Shown: positions 1-57,299, counted from the first letter of the stretch. The stretch is 64,000 nucleotides of DNA from Heliocidaris tuberculata (GCA_025618425.1 CM046850.1:22053907-22117906); one strand, 5' to 3'. The notes: generated from the letters alone by a model not told the origin. Translations and numbers: made by a program.

Positions 1-189
1 GAAAGTCTTCATAATGGTCACAGAGCAGAAAATGTTTCGAATACTATTCAAATGAAAATTGATATAAACCAATTGAAAATGAAATAATTTTTCTCTTCTG
101 CTTCAAAATAAAAATTTGTATGAATGCCATCAACTCATAAGATTTTGTTATGTATATCAACAGATACATGTATATTTCCATGCCATGTC

Positions 190-260
190 ATCTGCTGAGA
201 GCAAGAAGGATGTTAACTCATAAACTTTTAGTCTCAATGCCCTTCTGACTTTCAACAGAC
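190..260. repeat. Hairpin repeat family A, copy 1
   Basis: Left arm TCTGCTGAGAGCAAGAAGG pairs imperfectly with right arm containing CCCTTCTGACTTTCAACAGA. The same arm words recur at 3011, 3551, 22269, 22348 and 59332. Confidence 0.8.
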
Positions 261-2144
261 AATATGATTATTAAAGAAACCAGTCAATATTCAAGAGAGA
301 CACAGTTGGACTGACCATAATGAATAAGGAAAGCCTGCATCACGGACACTGCACAATTTCTCAACTGCCGTAATTTGCTATGTCTGTGACACACACCTTC
401 TACATGCACTTAAAGCCTTTTAACTGTCATGAATAGTATTCCAAATGCTGGAAGAATGTCATGACATTGAAAAAAAGATGCATTAAAATCAGGAGAAAAA
501 TAATCAGATTTGAAGTCAAGAATGATCAATATCTATTTTTTTTTTGTTGCTCTGTACCATAAGAAAATAGGAAGCCTGTAACAAAGAAACATATTTTGCA
601 TCTGTATTACATTCCATATTTACTGTTCATATTTTGCTTACACGTTTAAAAACTGTCCATATCATAAAAAATAATTTGTAAGGCTGTATCTAAATATCAT
701 GGCATTTAGATCAAAAAGACAAATTCAAAGAGAAAACAACTCCTTATTCACATGATATATAAAAAGGAAAACCTTGGTCAATTAAAGCTTGCAGTAGTTT
801 CTCTCGTAAATGTACATGTACGTCTTCAAATAAGAAATAAACTGATTTGAAAATAGAGAACTCAATTCCCTTTACATAGAGATTGAAAAATATCACACCT
901 TAGTCTATATACAGCATGCTTGCTAAGAAAACACCTCCGCAAAGAATTATCATATCATGTGCAAAAATAAATACTATAGTTCTCTTTTCAAATCACGTCA
1001 ATACATTTGATTCGTCAGTGTTTTGCATCAATTGTTTCTATCTCTTTGAATAGAAATGTATTACGCATAAAGTCTACATGCAAACACATCTGTACAATTT
1101 GGCATAGTGTCTGAGGCCAATATTTCACCTCATGATAAAAAACAGAATCCTCTTTCTTGAATTCCATTTCAAGCACAGCTTGCGACAAAAGATCAACTCC
1201 TATGGTATAAAAACCTACTCTCTAGTTGTTTTTTAAAGGGAGTATACAGATAATGCACGGTAGCGAGTGCATTCAGGGCCAAATAATGCACGATGTGCGA
1301 GAAGAGCCCCTGGATATACCGCACGGAGGTCCAAGATTTGGAGACTGGTTATAGGCATGTGAGCTTGTGAAGGCATGATTAGAAAGTTCATTTGCTTCAA
1401 TATACTCCTGACATCCCAGTATAGGGAATGAGAAACCATTTACCTGGGAAACCTTAGATGAAAAACATCAACAAAATTAAAATGCCTTTAGATATCATAA
1501 AGGGAACAACACTGGGATGAAGAACAAACTCTCTGAAGGATGGTGACATCATCACTGTTGCATTATGGGTGCTCTTCTGGGTCAGAATACAAAGCACAGG
1601 AGAAAGAGAGGGCCCAGTCAGTGTGGACCCCTTTAAAAAAAATTTAGTACTTTTCTTCTTTTAATACTGACATTAGCTTTTATTAAAAGAAGTTCATCCC
1701 CAAAATGCTCACCCTCATAAATATATGGCTTTGTCCCCTCATGCCTTCCTTAAAATCTTAGCTTTGCAAATGATTCAAACATTTAAAGTACATAATACCA
1801 TGCAAAGACAGAAAATTATCCATTTACATCACGAACAGTCATCAAAACTCATTTCTCCAGCTGTTAAAATATTACACAGAATTTCCTTCATTAATTTTGA
1901 GGTATTTCTGTTAAATGAAAGCAAAAAACTCTGTTATGAAAATATTAATAAAGAAAAGTAAGGTACTTAGTTTTTACCCATAAAGGCAGAGATATTTCCA
2001 GTCTGAGATGTTGACTTGCATACAAATTCATTCCATAATTCCTGATGTACATGAATCTTCTATTAAAGGCACTTGAAGTCACATGAAAATGCATCATCAT
2101 CAATAATTAATGTATTATTGGTTTTACACACACCTTATTGGCAC

Positions 2145-2199
2145 TTTGTGACATATTTGTGACATATTTGTGACATATCTGTGACATTTCTGTGACATT
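2145..2199. repeat. 12-bp tandem repeat
   Basis: About four and a half copies of TTTGTGACATA-type units with small changes. Confidence 0.85.
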
Positions 2200-3010
2200 A
2201 CTTTGAATACAATAATTGGACTTCATTTGGCAAAAAGTTTTCACAAACCTTTTCACAACTGTTTTCACAAACTTCTATCACATTCTCTCTTTAGAATACT
2301 TGTTCTTGGAAAGCAAATAATTTCTGCCAAAATTCATTGGGGAAATCCAACCAGATAGCACGCTGATATGAATAAAAGTTGAAAAATTAGATAACTACAT
2401 GTAGGTTAAGCTCAATTTTGTTCTGTGATTACATTTTCAGGCACAGGCACTATAAATTATTCTCTTGGAGGACCGATGGTAACTGATGAAATCTGTGAGT
2501 CTCGAGAGTAGCTTAAAAGGGAGATCCCAAGAGTAGCCACTTTGTGAATTGATCTTTAATACTGCAAAGGATTTCTAACTAATGAATTAGATTTTCGCGT
2601 ATTTTCACTGATCTCTTTCTTTCATCTCATTTTCTGCTTTAATTCATATCAACTTGATGCCAACACTGCTCGGTTTTGAAAATCACATATTCAGCAATAA
2701 CTGACATGAAGTGAAAATTTTTGCATGAACTCCTTCAAGACCACAATGGTGTCGTGAAATGTCAAAAGGACACAACTGCAGTTTCTCTGAAGCTTGCTCC
2801 AAGACAACAGGTTTGATGAAAAGTAGATTAAGATTAAATACACATTGTAAAGTAAATATAGAGAAAGTGTTGCTTTCAAACAGTTTTAAACAATAGAATA
2901 CATTTACCTACAAGTTTACAACATAATTTGTTAATACAATATCTTGAAATGTTACTGTATGAATCAAAAATCACTGGCACGAAAGGATTTACTGCTATAT
3001 GAATCATATC

Positions 3011-3095
3011 ATCTGTTGAGAGCAAGAGGGGTGTTACGTGACTTACGTCTACTTAAAAAAGGTTTGAATAAACGCCGTTCTGGCCCTCAGCAGAC
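3011..3095. repeat. Hairpin repeat family A, copy 2
   Basis: Left arm TCTGTTGAGAGCAAGAGGGG, right arm GTTCTGGCCCTCAGCAGA, with a longer loop than the other copies. Confidence 0.75.
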
Positions 3096-3550
3096 AATAT
3101 TGTCCGTCAGACTCCAATACATGAATGCAGAGAGGAAAAAACATGAACATTTAATTAAATATATATACAAAGTATTGATACAAAGTTTGGAAGATTTCCA
3201 GTACTGGAAAGTTAGTAAGTACTACATGACAAAGTAGAAATTTACTGTGAAAACAGCAATAAGAATACCATATGCATAAAGTAATGTGTTTATACCTTTC
3301 CAATGTGTATTTTCAATACTTTACCAAGAATATTCAAGACGGCAGGTTCTTCAGATTCATTTTTTTAAAAGTGGAATAATGTTACTGGTACTTTGAATTC
3401 TAAAAGGAAATGGCATGTGTTTTGCGAATACATTCTGTCTATCAATAACTGCATACTTCCATTAAAACTCTACTGGTGCTGTTAAGGTCAAGAAAGATAT
3501 GTGATATCTGCTTCATCGTCAGAACAAAAATGTTTCACAGAACATTTAAC

Positions 3551-3624
3551 GTCTGTTAAAAGCCAGAAGGGCATTAACCCTTGGTATCAGTATATGAGTT
3601 AGTGCCCTTCTGGCTCTTAACAGG
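3551..3624. repeat. Hairpin repeat family A, copy 3
   Basis: Left arm TCTGTTAAAAGCCAGAAGGG and right arm GCCCTTCTGGCTCTTAACAG pair almost completely, the best stem of the family. Confidence 0.85.
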
Positions 3625-5878
3625 CATTCATTTTTTTCAAGTAGTTTGATTTTCAGGTGTTAATAATACTGTATCACATGTTACTTTGTTACAAATATTA
3701 CAAGATTTGAAAATTGGGAAATGTGAAGAAAATAAAGAATATAAACAGAACAAAAATTAAACCATGTTTCAAACCACACCGTAAACTCTTTATTAGTATA
3801 TTTTAAAATCATTTCTATTCGGAACACTAAAGTGAGGTCAAAGAGCCATTTCTAATTCAAACAGATATTTCAAGCACCCAACAGGAAAATATAATATTAA
3901 ATTTCAAAAGAAAACAGGATTTGAATAAGAAATTAGAGGGTACATTTTATGGAAATGATATACATGTATATCATTCTCTTAAATCATAAGTGTTCATAAA
4001 CTAAACAGTATTGGAACACTAGAAACCATTTTGAATACAGTTTGCTGGTTTTTATACACAGATAAATCTCCAGGCTATGCTGGTTTTTCAGTCGATTTTC
4101 ATGTGTTAGTTAGTACTACTCTCCTCTCATATCTCTCTCGCTCTCTCTCTCCCTTTCTCTCTCTTTCTCACTATCTCTCATTTCAATAAAAGTCACTTCT
4201 GCTATAATCATGAATACATCATTCTTGTCACGAATACATCATTCTTGGCAAAATAAAAGGAAAATAAAAGGAAATCCCAGTTTTCACAAAGCAGGTATAC
4301 CTCACAAAAACATATATCTGTGAAACCCTTCATTTTAAAGAAAGATAAACACTCATTAAAAAAAAATAATTTCATAAATTCTAACCGTACAACACGTGCA
4401 TGCTTTCACATGAAGGCTGTATTCAGAGCTTGCATAAGCTTGATGACCACGAAGCATAACTGAGAAGAAACTATGTATGCAACTAGGCATTGCATTAACC
4501 TTTTTTTTTTCGTTGATAATAATTCAAATACTGTATTTGTAAAGCATACCTGCTTCGTAAAAACATGGTCACTACATTCTAAAACTTGACCATGTCACAA
4601 ATGTAAACCAATTTTGTGTACATGCTTCTTTCATAATAGTTGCTCTTGATGAAGCTTGTCTTAGACTTGCCTGATGTAGCATCAACCACTGTGTGCAGCA
4701 TGCACTCTGAATTCTCAACTGCGTGAATTACTACAGCATTAGGCATCATGGAAAATAAATCACAACAAAATTTGAACATAGTTGTTGATGTAGCAAAATT
4801 CTCTTTTCACAAACTACCTTTTTACAAATTTCATGAGGATCTGCAAAAATTATTCAATCTTTTGAGGTCAGTGATTGAATATACAGTAGCACCTTCCTTG
4901 CAAAATATTTACATGAATACCTCGTCATTTTGAGTAACATACTTCAAACTGAATTTTCACAATCCATGTGACCTTCAATTTGAATGAGCATGAAATGGTA
5001 CAATAGTTAGGTAAAGATCAAGCTGTAATACTAGTACCTACATACCATGTGAGAAATAATTAGTTCCTACACGGGCCTATTCTTTGCCTAAATGGAAGCA
5101 GTTTGCCGAAGCATTTATTTGAACGGCCATTGCTTATTTACTTTAAAGCTATGCATCAAGCAAGAAAACATCATAGCTGTGTAGTACTTGGAAAGGGATA
5201 GTAAAAGTACTCTGAAATGAAATATTTCCTGATGATTTTGGAGATCTGAATATACGTTCTTGAATAAAAAATTGCCAGTACTGAAGACAACTTACAATTA
5301 TGACATACACATTAACTAACACACATGTATTTACAGGACAACCACAGACATGTGATACTGCTATATACAGCCCATCTGCAATGTTGTGTTTCGGTATGCG
5401 CATGAATACAAATAACTGTAAAAAAATACCCAAACTGATGATTTTAAAAAATCCTTTTGTCATGTTCAGAAAAGTGGGCATGCTTAGGCTGTATAATAGT
5501 GGAATACACATAAAAAAACATAAACCTACTAGGTGATATCTCGAATACAATACCACTTGAATAATTTTCGATTTATATAAGGCAGAAATTTAAATGTGAC
5601 CACGTTTCTTGAGATGCAAAGCTGCAAATCTGAATACATTATACTTACATTCAATATGAACATCTTTGGTTGGACTCATAAAAAAAGGCACAATGTTTCT
5701 GTTTAGTGGAGAACACGCCACAACAGTTATTCAAATATTTGTAATTACAAGTACGTACTGTTTGAAAAGGCACTATTTGTATGCAAGAGGAAACGATGAC
5801 ACTGAGAACAATTCTCTTTTTTACAAGATGTTCCACAATATTCCACAAACTTGGTAACATATGATAAAATGATCAAAT

Positions 5879-6053
5879 ATAGTCAAACCTGCTTTAGCGA
5901 CCACCTGTCTATAAAGACCACAATTTTTGTTTCCCATAAAAAGGGTTTCACATGGAAATATATTTAAAGGAACCTGCACATGAAGCCTACCTGCTCATTA
6001 AGACCGCTTTTCTTGTCTCCCTTGAGTGGTCTTTATAGACAGGTTTCACTGTA
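5879..6053. mobile_element. Palindromic MITE with TA ends
   Basis: A 175-bp inverted repeat: left end TAGTCAAACCTG, right end CAGGTTTCACTGTA, with internal arms CTGTCTATAAAGACCAC and GTGGTCTTTATAGACAG. TA at both ends suggests a Tc1/mariner- or pogo-type non-autonomous element. No transposase inside. Confidence 0.8.
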
Positions 6054-7208
6054 GCTTGGAATTACTCATATCATTTTCCTAAAAGACATCTACAGCTTAC
6101 TATAAATAGCCTTGTATGAATACACAGAATGGTGAAGCAGTACATGTAGTTAGTGAAATATTATGACTGGTGAAGCATTACGCATGAATTTGAATACATT
6201 GGTGACCTTCCCTTCAAATTCAAATTCCAGCCTTCTCCATTCATGCGGTGTGTCTGCAGCTCACTGAGCACATCACAGTGATGCAATCGATCAACACATC
6301 TTTGGTGGCCTGAATTTTTAATTTCATCTCTTGCGAGTGTCCAATACCATGAAACTGCAGCAAAGCCCTTCTTGCATGAAGGGCTGGGATTCATAAAGGC
6401 ACTAATTCTGCACATCAATGACTGAATGGTACAGTGTCTTACTGCTATTCATTCTGAAAACATCATGGTCTCCGATAATGCAGAAAGTAACTCCCTTGCG
6501 ACACTGACTCGCAGTTTAAACAGTATTGAAGACCTTCACATAGAGATACACACATATACGAAACTGAATCACTTGTAGCTTCTTAACCAACACAAATGTA
6601 GGTTAGTTTTTCAATGTTTAAAAAGTATGAAGTGTATTGATGTGGCGATAAGGAGGTTGGAAAATTATTCATGGTGCAAAATGCACTTGTGACAAAATGC
6701 TTGAATGTTTCGGGGAAAACCTCCCCTGCAAGAATCAAGCTCCAGAAGGCATGCATCCCCTCTCCGGTTGCGATCAAGATACCTGCATGTCTTCACATCA
6801 TTTTTTACATCGTTAAGTAGAGGGCGCTGTGTTTTTTGCCATGACAACCATCACCAGAGTACTGATCTCATCTCCCGTCTCTGTGCCATTCCGTCAAGTC
6901 GATCGACAGATCATGTCTGATGCATTGTACATTCTTCAAGGAACAAATCACGTGCATGCAAAGGATGGGTTCCCGACCCCAATCCTGAAGTCTTTTGATG
7001 ATGAGGACCCTTTAAATGACCCTTGCCACTTTGGACAACTGAGTCCTCCTGCCATCAAACCCTGCATCCTCCAGAGCTGTATACAGCATCATATCTTTAT
7101 GAAGGCTTCAAGGCTGAAAATAAGTCTGCTACTGCTCATGGCCCAATGACAAGGACAAACAATTGGAAGGTTTGATTGTGGGACAAGGGTCTGTGATTGC
7201 TAGTGGCC

Positions 7209-50267
<43,059 letters not shown>

Positions 50268-51110
50268 TTTCTCTTCTCTTTTATCGCCTAATTTCTCAAT
50301 ATTTCCTTTATTCCTGTATCCCCTATCGGCTCAGCATTTAATAAAAGCGACTTTTATTCCGTGACAGTGACAGCAATCATATGTAAGAACAAGTTTTCTA
50401 CCACTACCAGTAACGTATCATCCCCTCATCTTCCAATGTTCACAATTGTCATTCCGACACACAACTTCTCTTCGTCGTATCCGGTTGCACACGGCTCAGT
50501 TCACCTGTACGTTCCCGTAAGTTCGCCTCGCTCGTACACTTTTTTTTTCTCGCTGTGGTAAAGTACACACAGCTCAGTACCCATAGACCAAAGCCCGACC
50601 TTGCATGCAAATTATTGGTCCCTATTAAGACCACATCACTACCAGCGTTTTAACTATCTCAAGCAAGATAGATCCTTTTTTAGTTCATCATCTCAACTAA
50701 ATGTGATTTCTCGCGCTCAAAACAACTTGATGGAAACTTTATTGATATATAATGAATATGAAATACTTCCTCTATTTATATCAAATGTAATTTGTGGATC
50801 AATATCCTTTTTAAAATCTTTCAAAATCCATCCGCGCGTGGTGTCGCCTCTACCAGGGGGTATAGTTCGGTCCCTTTTCAATCCTTCTTTTGGTCAAAGG
50901 CCGACTTTTGTATGTTATTATTGCTTACGTCACAGAAAAGGGTGTGGCTTACGCCGGAAGATTATTGTGTGGCATAAAAGAGAGGTTTGGGGAAAACCTT
51001 GAACGAGCTTTTTCCCCGAACCGTGTCTCATTTTCGGTCCGGCCAAGCCTTCATTCATTTGTTGCTATGCGCATGTATGCGACGGTGAATTATACAAGCA
51101 GATGATATGA
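50268..51110 (-). promoter_or_regulatory. Likely 5' UTR and promoter region of YAP1
   Basis: This stretch lies directly upstream of the YAP1 start codon and is visibly richer in CG dinucleotides than the surrounding introns. No clear TATA box placed by a start site was found, and the transcription start cannot be fixed from sequence alone. An in-frame stop at 50331-50333 shows the coding region does not extend upstream here. Confidence 0.45.
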
Positions 51111-52237
51111 GTCTATTACTTGATTTATGATTTTCGATTATGTACCGCGGGAGCACAGCACTTACCGCGAGCACAGTATTCGGGCGTTGACCTGCATATT
51201 ATTTATTCTGAGTTCGATTTTGAATTGTTAGGCAATCCCTTTGTCAAAAGAGGAGTTATAATAGGGGGGCAAATTCCCCTATCGCTAATGACTGGGGTCA
51301 GGAAGGGGCTAACGATTGAACCATGTTTCTTGGTCTTTGAAAAGGGATTACTTTCTTGAAGATATGGAACTTAGATGTATACATAGGTGCATCCACTTCT
51401 TATAATAACGCCCTATGAATAGGCATTTCGAGGGTCGTTTTGTAAGCACAACCTAGCGGTATTATGTTAGAGAAACGATTGTTTAATTGATTTGCGCTTT
51501 ATAAAGGGGCTTTAAAAAGTATCTCTGAGAAACTGCAACATATTGCATGCATTAATTGTAACAACCACCGGCCCACCGCAAAGTAATGATAATTTTTATT
51601 GGTGAATAAAATCAATTATTTTAAATAAATAAATTAAATAATTCTGGTCTATGAAGGCTCTAGACTATTATGATAGACGGTCCTGGCCTTAGATCCTCGC
51701 TGTGTGCTTACATCCCTTGGACAAGACGTTTTACCCACATGTGTCCCTCTTGACCCAGGTGTAAAATGTGCAGGTGGTAGATTTTAAGATCATATAAACC
51801 TATTGTTTTGTCGATTCAATACGTTGAAAATTGACTATATTTATACTTTTCAATGCTTTATTTATGTATCGGTTCCACTTTCGTCAACTTCCAAGAACGT
51901 TGGATTATAAAATCTGCAATACATAGGTATGCTATGCTACAGGAATTTCTTCAAATATTCATCTTACAAATCCAATAACTTTACTTGCGCCTAAATCGAT
52001 AAAACTTATTGGTCCTGACATACGGAATAATATACCTTTAAATATACGATGTCATCCTACAATAACCAGGTTTAAAATTTAAGCTGGTATGCACATTAAT
52101 TTCATTATTTTGGTCTCGTCCTTGTCCCCTCCCATTCCGCTTCTTATTGTATTTGCAATACAGTAGAATTTACAATGTACAATTTCATTTGATTGTATTG
52201 TATTTATCTCGATGTACGACTGACATTTGATAAGTAT

Positions 52238-52240
<3 letters not shown>

Positions 52241-52301
<61 letters not shown>
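52241..52301. repeat. (AT)n microsatellite
   Basis: 61 bp of pure AT. Confidence 0.97.
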
Positions 52302-52302
<1 letters not shown>

Positions 52303-52525
52303 GATGTTTATATTTTAAAAGGGGGCGTTTTCATTTCTTGAAGGGCGTTACTTTCAAACATTATAGGCTATAACTAACCCCTCACATTCGACGACTGTTT
52401 CATTATTTTGTTAATATGTTATTTTGTATTTGATGCATGGAAAAATAAATTCAATTAGTCAATCAATCAATTAAGTGGGTACCTGGCAAGTCCTTGGGTG
52501 AAAATAATTGAAATAAAGAAAGAAC

Positions 52526-52673
52526 AGGGGTCCGTTGCACAAAACTTGCGTTTGAACGCAGCTCAGGAAAATCAAACGCAACTTTATTTTCAGCCAATCA
52601 GAAGTGCGCATTAAGGACTTGCGTTTGATTGTAAGGAGTTGCGATTAAACGCAAGTTTTGTGCAACGGGCCCC
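52526..52673. mobile_element. Palindrome family B, copy 3
   Basis: Ends GGGGTCCGTTGCACAAAACT and inverse; core CAGCCAATCAGA (reverse of TCTGATTGGCTG). Arms TTGCGTTTGAACGCA-like. Confidence 0.85.
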
Positions 52674-53039
52674 AGTACTGATGTTGATGAGGCCTCCGAT
52701 CGAGGGTATATAAACAAAATTATCATTATAATTATTTTCATTATACTTAAGTCCTACATTAACAAAATACCTACATTTTTATTACATTTCATGACAATTT
52801 GAGGACAACAATGAGAGATGGAAAATTAATGTGTTTCCCTTATAAGGCTTGAGAATAAACTCTATTCTGGCAGTGGCGTATATAGCGTGGCGTCCAAGCG
52901 ACATGATGTTGGGGTGGTACCGGAAGTTATAGCAGATTCGAAAGGACAAGGTCATCAAGCATGTCAAGTGAGGGGAGGGTGAGGATGGGGGTCGCAACTA
53001 AACCATCTCCTTTTCGCGTTGCCTCCCCTTGTATACCTT

Positions 53040-53044
53040 TCTCT

Positions 53045-53093
<49 letters not shown>

Positions 53094-53142
53094 ACTCCCC
53101 CCCCCCCCCTCTCTCTCTCTCTCTCCCTCCCTCCCTCTCTCT
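53040..53142. repeat. CT microsatellite with C run
   Basis: Two CT blocks separated by a run of about 12 C. Confidence 0.95.
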
Positions 53143-53879
53143 TCCATTCGACTGGGGAACTTTCCTCAGTGTCCTGGCCCTTCCATGTGTACACCTCTAA
53201 TTCTGATCAGGGGTCCTTCTTTGCTTGTATCCAATATAGCACAATATAGAAACAATCATTCAAATACACTCTTTAAAAAAGGTTTGTTTGTTACAGCATA
53301 TCCGCGGTAAATAAGGGAACATCCATGTTTGTTTGGTAAAATTTAACCCAATATTGAGTAACACTCACCACCTAATACTGGATAGATTTTAATTTCTAGA
53401 GTGTATAAGATTCCGCTTAAATGATAATTTAACCCCCCCCCAAAAAAAAAAAAAAAAAAAAAAAAAAAACAGAACCCCCCCCCCCCCCCCCCCCACTATT
53501 GGCGACTACAATCTCATTGATAGTAGGATTGCCTGGTTATATAGGACATAAAACAAGCCTCCAGTTGAGAACCAGGCTGTCTCAGTGCTTGATGACACTT
53601 TGGCAAAGCAAGCATTCGAACGAAAAACGGAGGAAACAATAAGATGGGTTCATCCAAGGGGCAGCTATTGATGCATGTATTTATTTTCTTTCTATTTTTG
53701 TATAAACCTCTCTTCCCTATAGACTGTCCAGGCACCAAGGAAGCGTGAAACTCTTGTATCATTTTAAGGTTATTTTTTTATCATGCCTCAAAGCTATACG
53801 AAAAGCCAATCGTTATTGCTATAGAAATGTAATGTTGAAGTATTCTTCCTCTAAGTTTGGTGGAGTTTAATTTTTGTTT

Positions 53880-53976
53880 TGTCATTAGTATCATATCTAT
53901 AATATCATCATTATCATCATAATCATCATCATCATCTTTATCATCATCATCATCATCATCATCATTATCATTATCA
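53880..53976. repeat. ATC trinucleotide repeat
   Basis: Imperfect ATC/ATT triplets. Confidence 0.85.
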
Positions 53977-54237
53977 TTAGTATTACTTTTTGTGTATTCT
54001 TATTCCAATAGTCAACGGTGCAAATGCTACTTCAATGGGAGTTGGAAAGTACATGTAGTATCTTCCCTCCGCCATGATATTGAAATATTTATTTTAAAAA
54101 ATGAATAATGATAATCACAAGGGGGTTCCTCTCAGACCACCCCTGTATGTCGCTAAATTTTTAGAAAATATTTGTGTATCATTACTATTATTATTCAAAG
54201 TATACTCCCAACCATTATTACCATGATTACTGGAACA

Positions 54238-54352
54238 GTTGTTGTTGTTGCTGATGCTATTGATTGTTACTGTTGCTGCTGCTGCTGGTGTTGTTGTTGT
54301 TATTGTTGTTGTTGTTGATGTTCATGTTGTCGTCGTTGTTGATATTCTTCTG
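54238..54352. repeat. GTT/GCT trinucleotide-rich stretch
   Basis: Runs of GTT interrupted by GCTGCTGCTGCT and related triplets. Confidence 0.85.
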
Positions 54353-55036
54353 CCATGCAACTCTTTAGGTAGAACCATGTTTCATGTTTAGTGATTTTTA
54401 AAGCATATTTCACTTTCTTTTTCCTGCTTTTCGATTCCATACCCATCACAAACCTTGCTCACTGTAACGACCTACACTTCTTTTTTTTTAATCGTGGGTG
54501 TTTGTTTTGCTGCTATACCCACTCAAACACACTGGGCTAATTTTTCTTCGTGTCATTTGAATGTCCCGAACTAATATCAACAATCAAAATGATTTTATGA
54601 ATCGGTTAAGAGCAAATCATCCGTGTATTTGTCCAATTTTGGTTTACGACGCGTGATATTTTTTTGTTTTGTTTTGTGAGAAACCATCAAAAACATGATA
54701 AATCTCCTACTATTTTGTATAAGACTAGAACGTAGTGATTGTGTTGTTAGTCTCATTGACTGATGCAGAGTTTTTAAATTCTATTGACAAGGAATAGCAA
54801 AGTGATTTGAAGAAGGGTGTCTAGGTGATTATTCAACAAATAAAGTTAGTCAGCAAGTAGTCTTTTAAATGGGATTAGGTAAATATGTGTGAAAGCTCTA
54901 TTATGTGCAGATTTCTGTTATTAAAAAAAAAAGAAAAGAAAAAAAGGTAATATATCAAGGAACTCGTTTCATGCTGTTTTGATGCTCGGAAAAAAAAACA
55001 ACAACAAACAATTACTGCATGGTAATACAACGCCAT

Positions 55037-55077
55037 TCACTGATCTCTACGGATTTTTTCCGTATAGAGATCAGTGA
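55037..55077. repeat. Short near-perfect hairpin
   Basis: TCACTGATCTCTACGG and CCGTATAGAGATCAGTGA pair across a T-rich loop with one bulge. No clear downstream poly-T stop typical of a small RNA gene. Confidence 0.8.
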
Positions 55078-55296
55078 TACCATTTGACCATCCTTCCCTC
55101 AACGTAGAGGTCTCACTTGTCTATCTCAAGTCGCTATGAAAAGGTGTATTCGAACGAACGTGAAATAATGTAATGTGCCATCGACATAATTATTCTACTG
55201 GAATTACAATTGTGTATTTATATTTAAATAAAATTAGAAAAAGAAGTAAGAAAATGGTTTCAAAAATGAAGGCAGTACAAAGTGAGAGAACCACAA

Positions 55297-55300
<4 letters not shown>

Positions 55301-55343
<43 letters not shown>

Positions 55344-55351
55344 TGAAGGGG

Positions 55352-55397
<46 letters not shown>
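55301..55397. repeat. AG microsatellite with central G-rich interruption
   Basis: Two AG blocks separated by GGGGGGGGTGAAGGGGTGAT. ORFs across it on the minus strand are artefacts. Confidence 0.95.
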
Positions 55398-55399
<2 letters not shown>

Positions 55400-56104
55400 A
55401 GTTTGGAGTTCGAGAGGTAGCATATGAAAATGAACATTTTTCATGTTTTTTTATGAACCATCTATATCTTCCAACGGAAAGCAATATTATGGGAGCGGAT
55501 AATCACTTTTTCATTAAAGTATTCTGAAACTTCAAACATTGCTTACTTTTTTGCTTCAGGCAAGGACATTGATCAAATACAAATGAAGTGACAACTTAAA
55601 GACTGACTTTGTCTTATTACTTCCTGTTTTATATTTGTGTATAATTTAAGTGAAAAAAAAAGTGGTTAAAAAGAAATATTTTATCCTTTTCCCGTCAGAT
55701 AACTCCTTTTAAGAAGAAAATATCCCCCCGGAGGTAATTATCCGATTTTAAATAATCTTTCTTTCAAGTTGTGATAATACCGACAATTTAATAAACAATT
55801 TGGTGTCTTGATCGACCATTACAGATAAACTTTTTTAACAATTTATTTTATATTTTATTTTATTGCCACCAGGTGAATAGAGGGCACTTTTTGAAAGTTT
55901 GCCTCCTAGATTCATGCCCCCCCCCCGTATCCGCCACTGAACGTATAAAAGCTGTGTCTTCAGTACTGTTGAAGATCCAAAATTTGGGCACCGCAAAACC
56001 TTAAGGCTAGCTGTACATGTTGGTCATGTAAGTTGGCCATAAAAGGCGCCAAAAACCTTATACATATATAACCCAACAAATGAAGCGCATCAAGTAAAGC
56101 GATA

Positions 56105-56325
56105 GAGCGCCTCCTGCCCACTTCTTCTGGTCTTTTTCTTGGTTCACCACAGATCTGTATCAAAATGGTTCCCCCTCCCCCGTTTTTTCTACAGTCTATA
56201 TAATTATGACATCTCTCTCTTGATGTCATAATTATAGACTGTAGAAAAAAACAACAACCCGATTCTGATACAGATTAGTAGTGAACCCAGCAAAAAAGAC
56301 AAGTAGAAGTGGGCAGGAGGCGCTC
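56105..56325. repeat. 221-bp near-perfect inverted repeat
   Basis: Outer arms GAGCGCCTCCTGCCCACTTC and its inverse, inner arms CTATATAATTATGACATC and GATGTCATAATTATAG, 8-base loop at 56214-56221. Arms of about 105 bp with few mismatches and small indels. Could be a foldback or MITE element or a source of long hairpin RNA. Confidence 0.9.
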
Positions 56326-56690
56326 TGTCTTTATTATATGACAACTCTCTATTGATGCTTGGATAACAAAGGCGAATGACGTATATGCTGAAAAAGAGAG
56401 AAATTGATAAACGGAAGTTTACGGAGAAGCCCTCGTTGTTAATTAGTAGAGCGTTCAATCGTAAACGGTCAACAACAAATGGTCTTTAAATCAGAGAGTA
56501 AAAAAAGTACGCCCACTCTCCATTTATCTTTTATTTTTATTATTATTATTATTATTATTATTTGTTTATAATAATGAATATAATGAAGTTATTTTGTGCA
56601 GACAGACTGGTCATGTCTTTCTGTCTGTGTATCTGTCTATCTTTCTCTCTCCATCTGTAGTCCATTCTCCCCCATGCTCCCTCCTTCCCT

Positions 56691-56719
56691 CTTTCTCTCT
56701 CTCTCTCTCTCTTTCTCTC

Positions 56720-56762
<43 letters not shown>

Positions 56763-56782
56763 TTGTCTCTCTCTCTCTCTCT
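56691..56782. repeat. CT microsatellite
   Basis: CT units with sparse T insertions, ending in a short TA run. Confidence 0.95.
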
Positions 56783-57299
56783 ATATATATATACATGATA
56801 AAATATGTTTATCTATAATCTATCTACATGTATTTATCTATCTCTCTAATGATGAATACATCCCTCATCGATCGGATAAACATACTTTTCTAATGGCAAA
56901 AGAAGATCATGCCTTAAATTAACCGGTAGTAAAACTCAAATTTTCAGTTTCATTTGACTCACTGATTAGGAAAACAAAACAAAAAACAACGACATTTTCA
57001 AATTATTTCAGAATTTATTATTTGGTGCATGAATAGTTGATTTGATTTTTATTCTTTTCTTCTTCTTTTTTTTTCTTTTTTTTTTCTTGCTCTCCTTTCC
57101 CCCATTTTTTGGGGTGGGGGGGGGGGGGGCGCGTTTTTTGTTTATGCTTTCCACCATCCCTGACTGGTGCACTTTGTTCCTGCCTTTGCTGTGTTCATCC
57201 GCTCCATTGCTTTTTTATCCAGAACAGTTTGGGTTCAGTTTTGAATAAGTTGTCTTCCCCTAAGTTCCCACTCTGATTCTAACTGCCATCTTCAAATAT

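Larger units (their letters stand above)
1..7208. other. Downstream flank of YAP1 (3' UTR plus repeats)
   Basis: No convincing coding region. The part next to 7208 should be 3' UTR of YAP1; several minus-strand AATAAA words exist (for example TTTATT on the plus strand near 5116, 3789 and 1679) but none can be singled out. The stretch holds three copies of the roughly 75-bp hairpin repeat, a palindromic MITE (5879-6053), a 12-bp tandem repeat (2145-2199) and a CT-rich tract (about 4131-4180). Short ORFs here lack domain signals. Confidence 0.6.
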
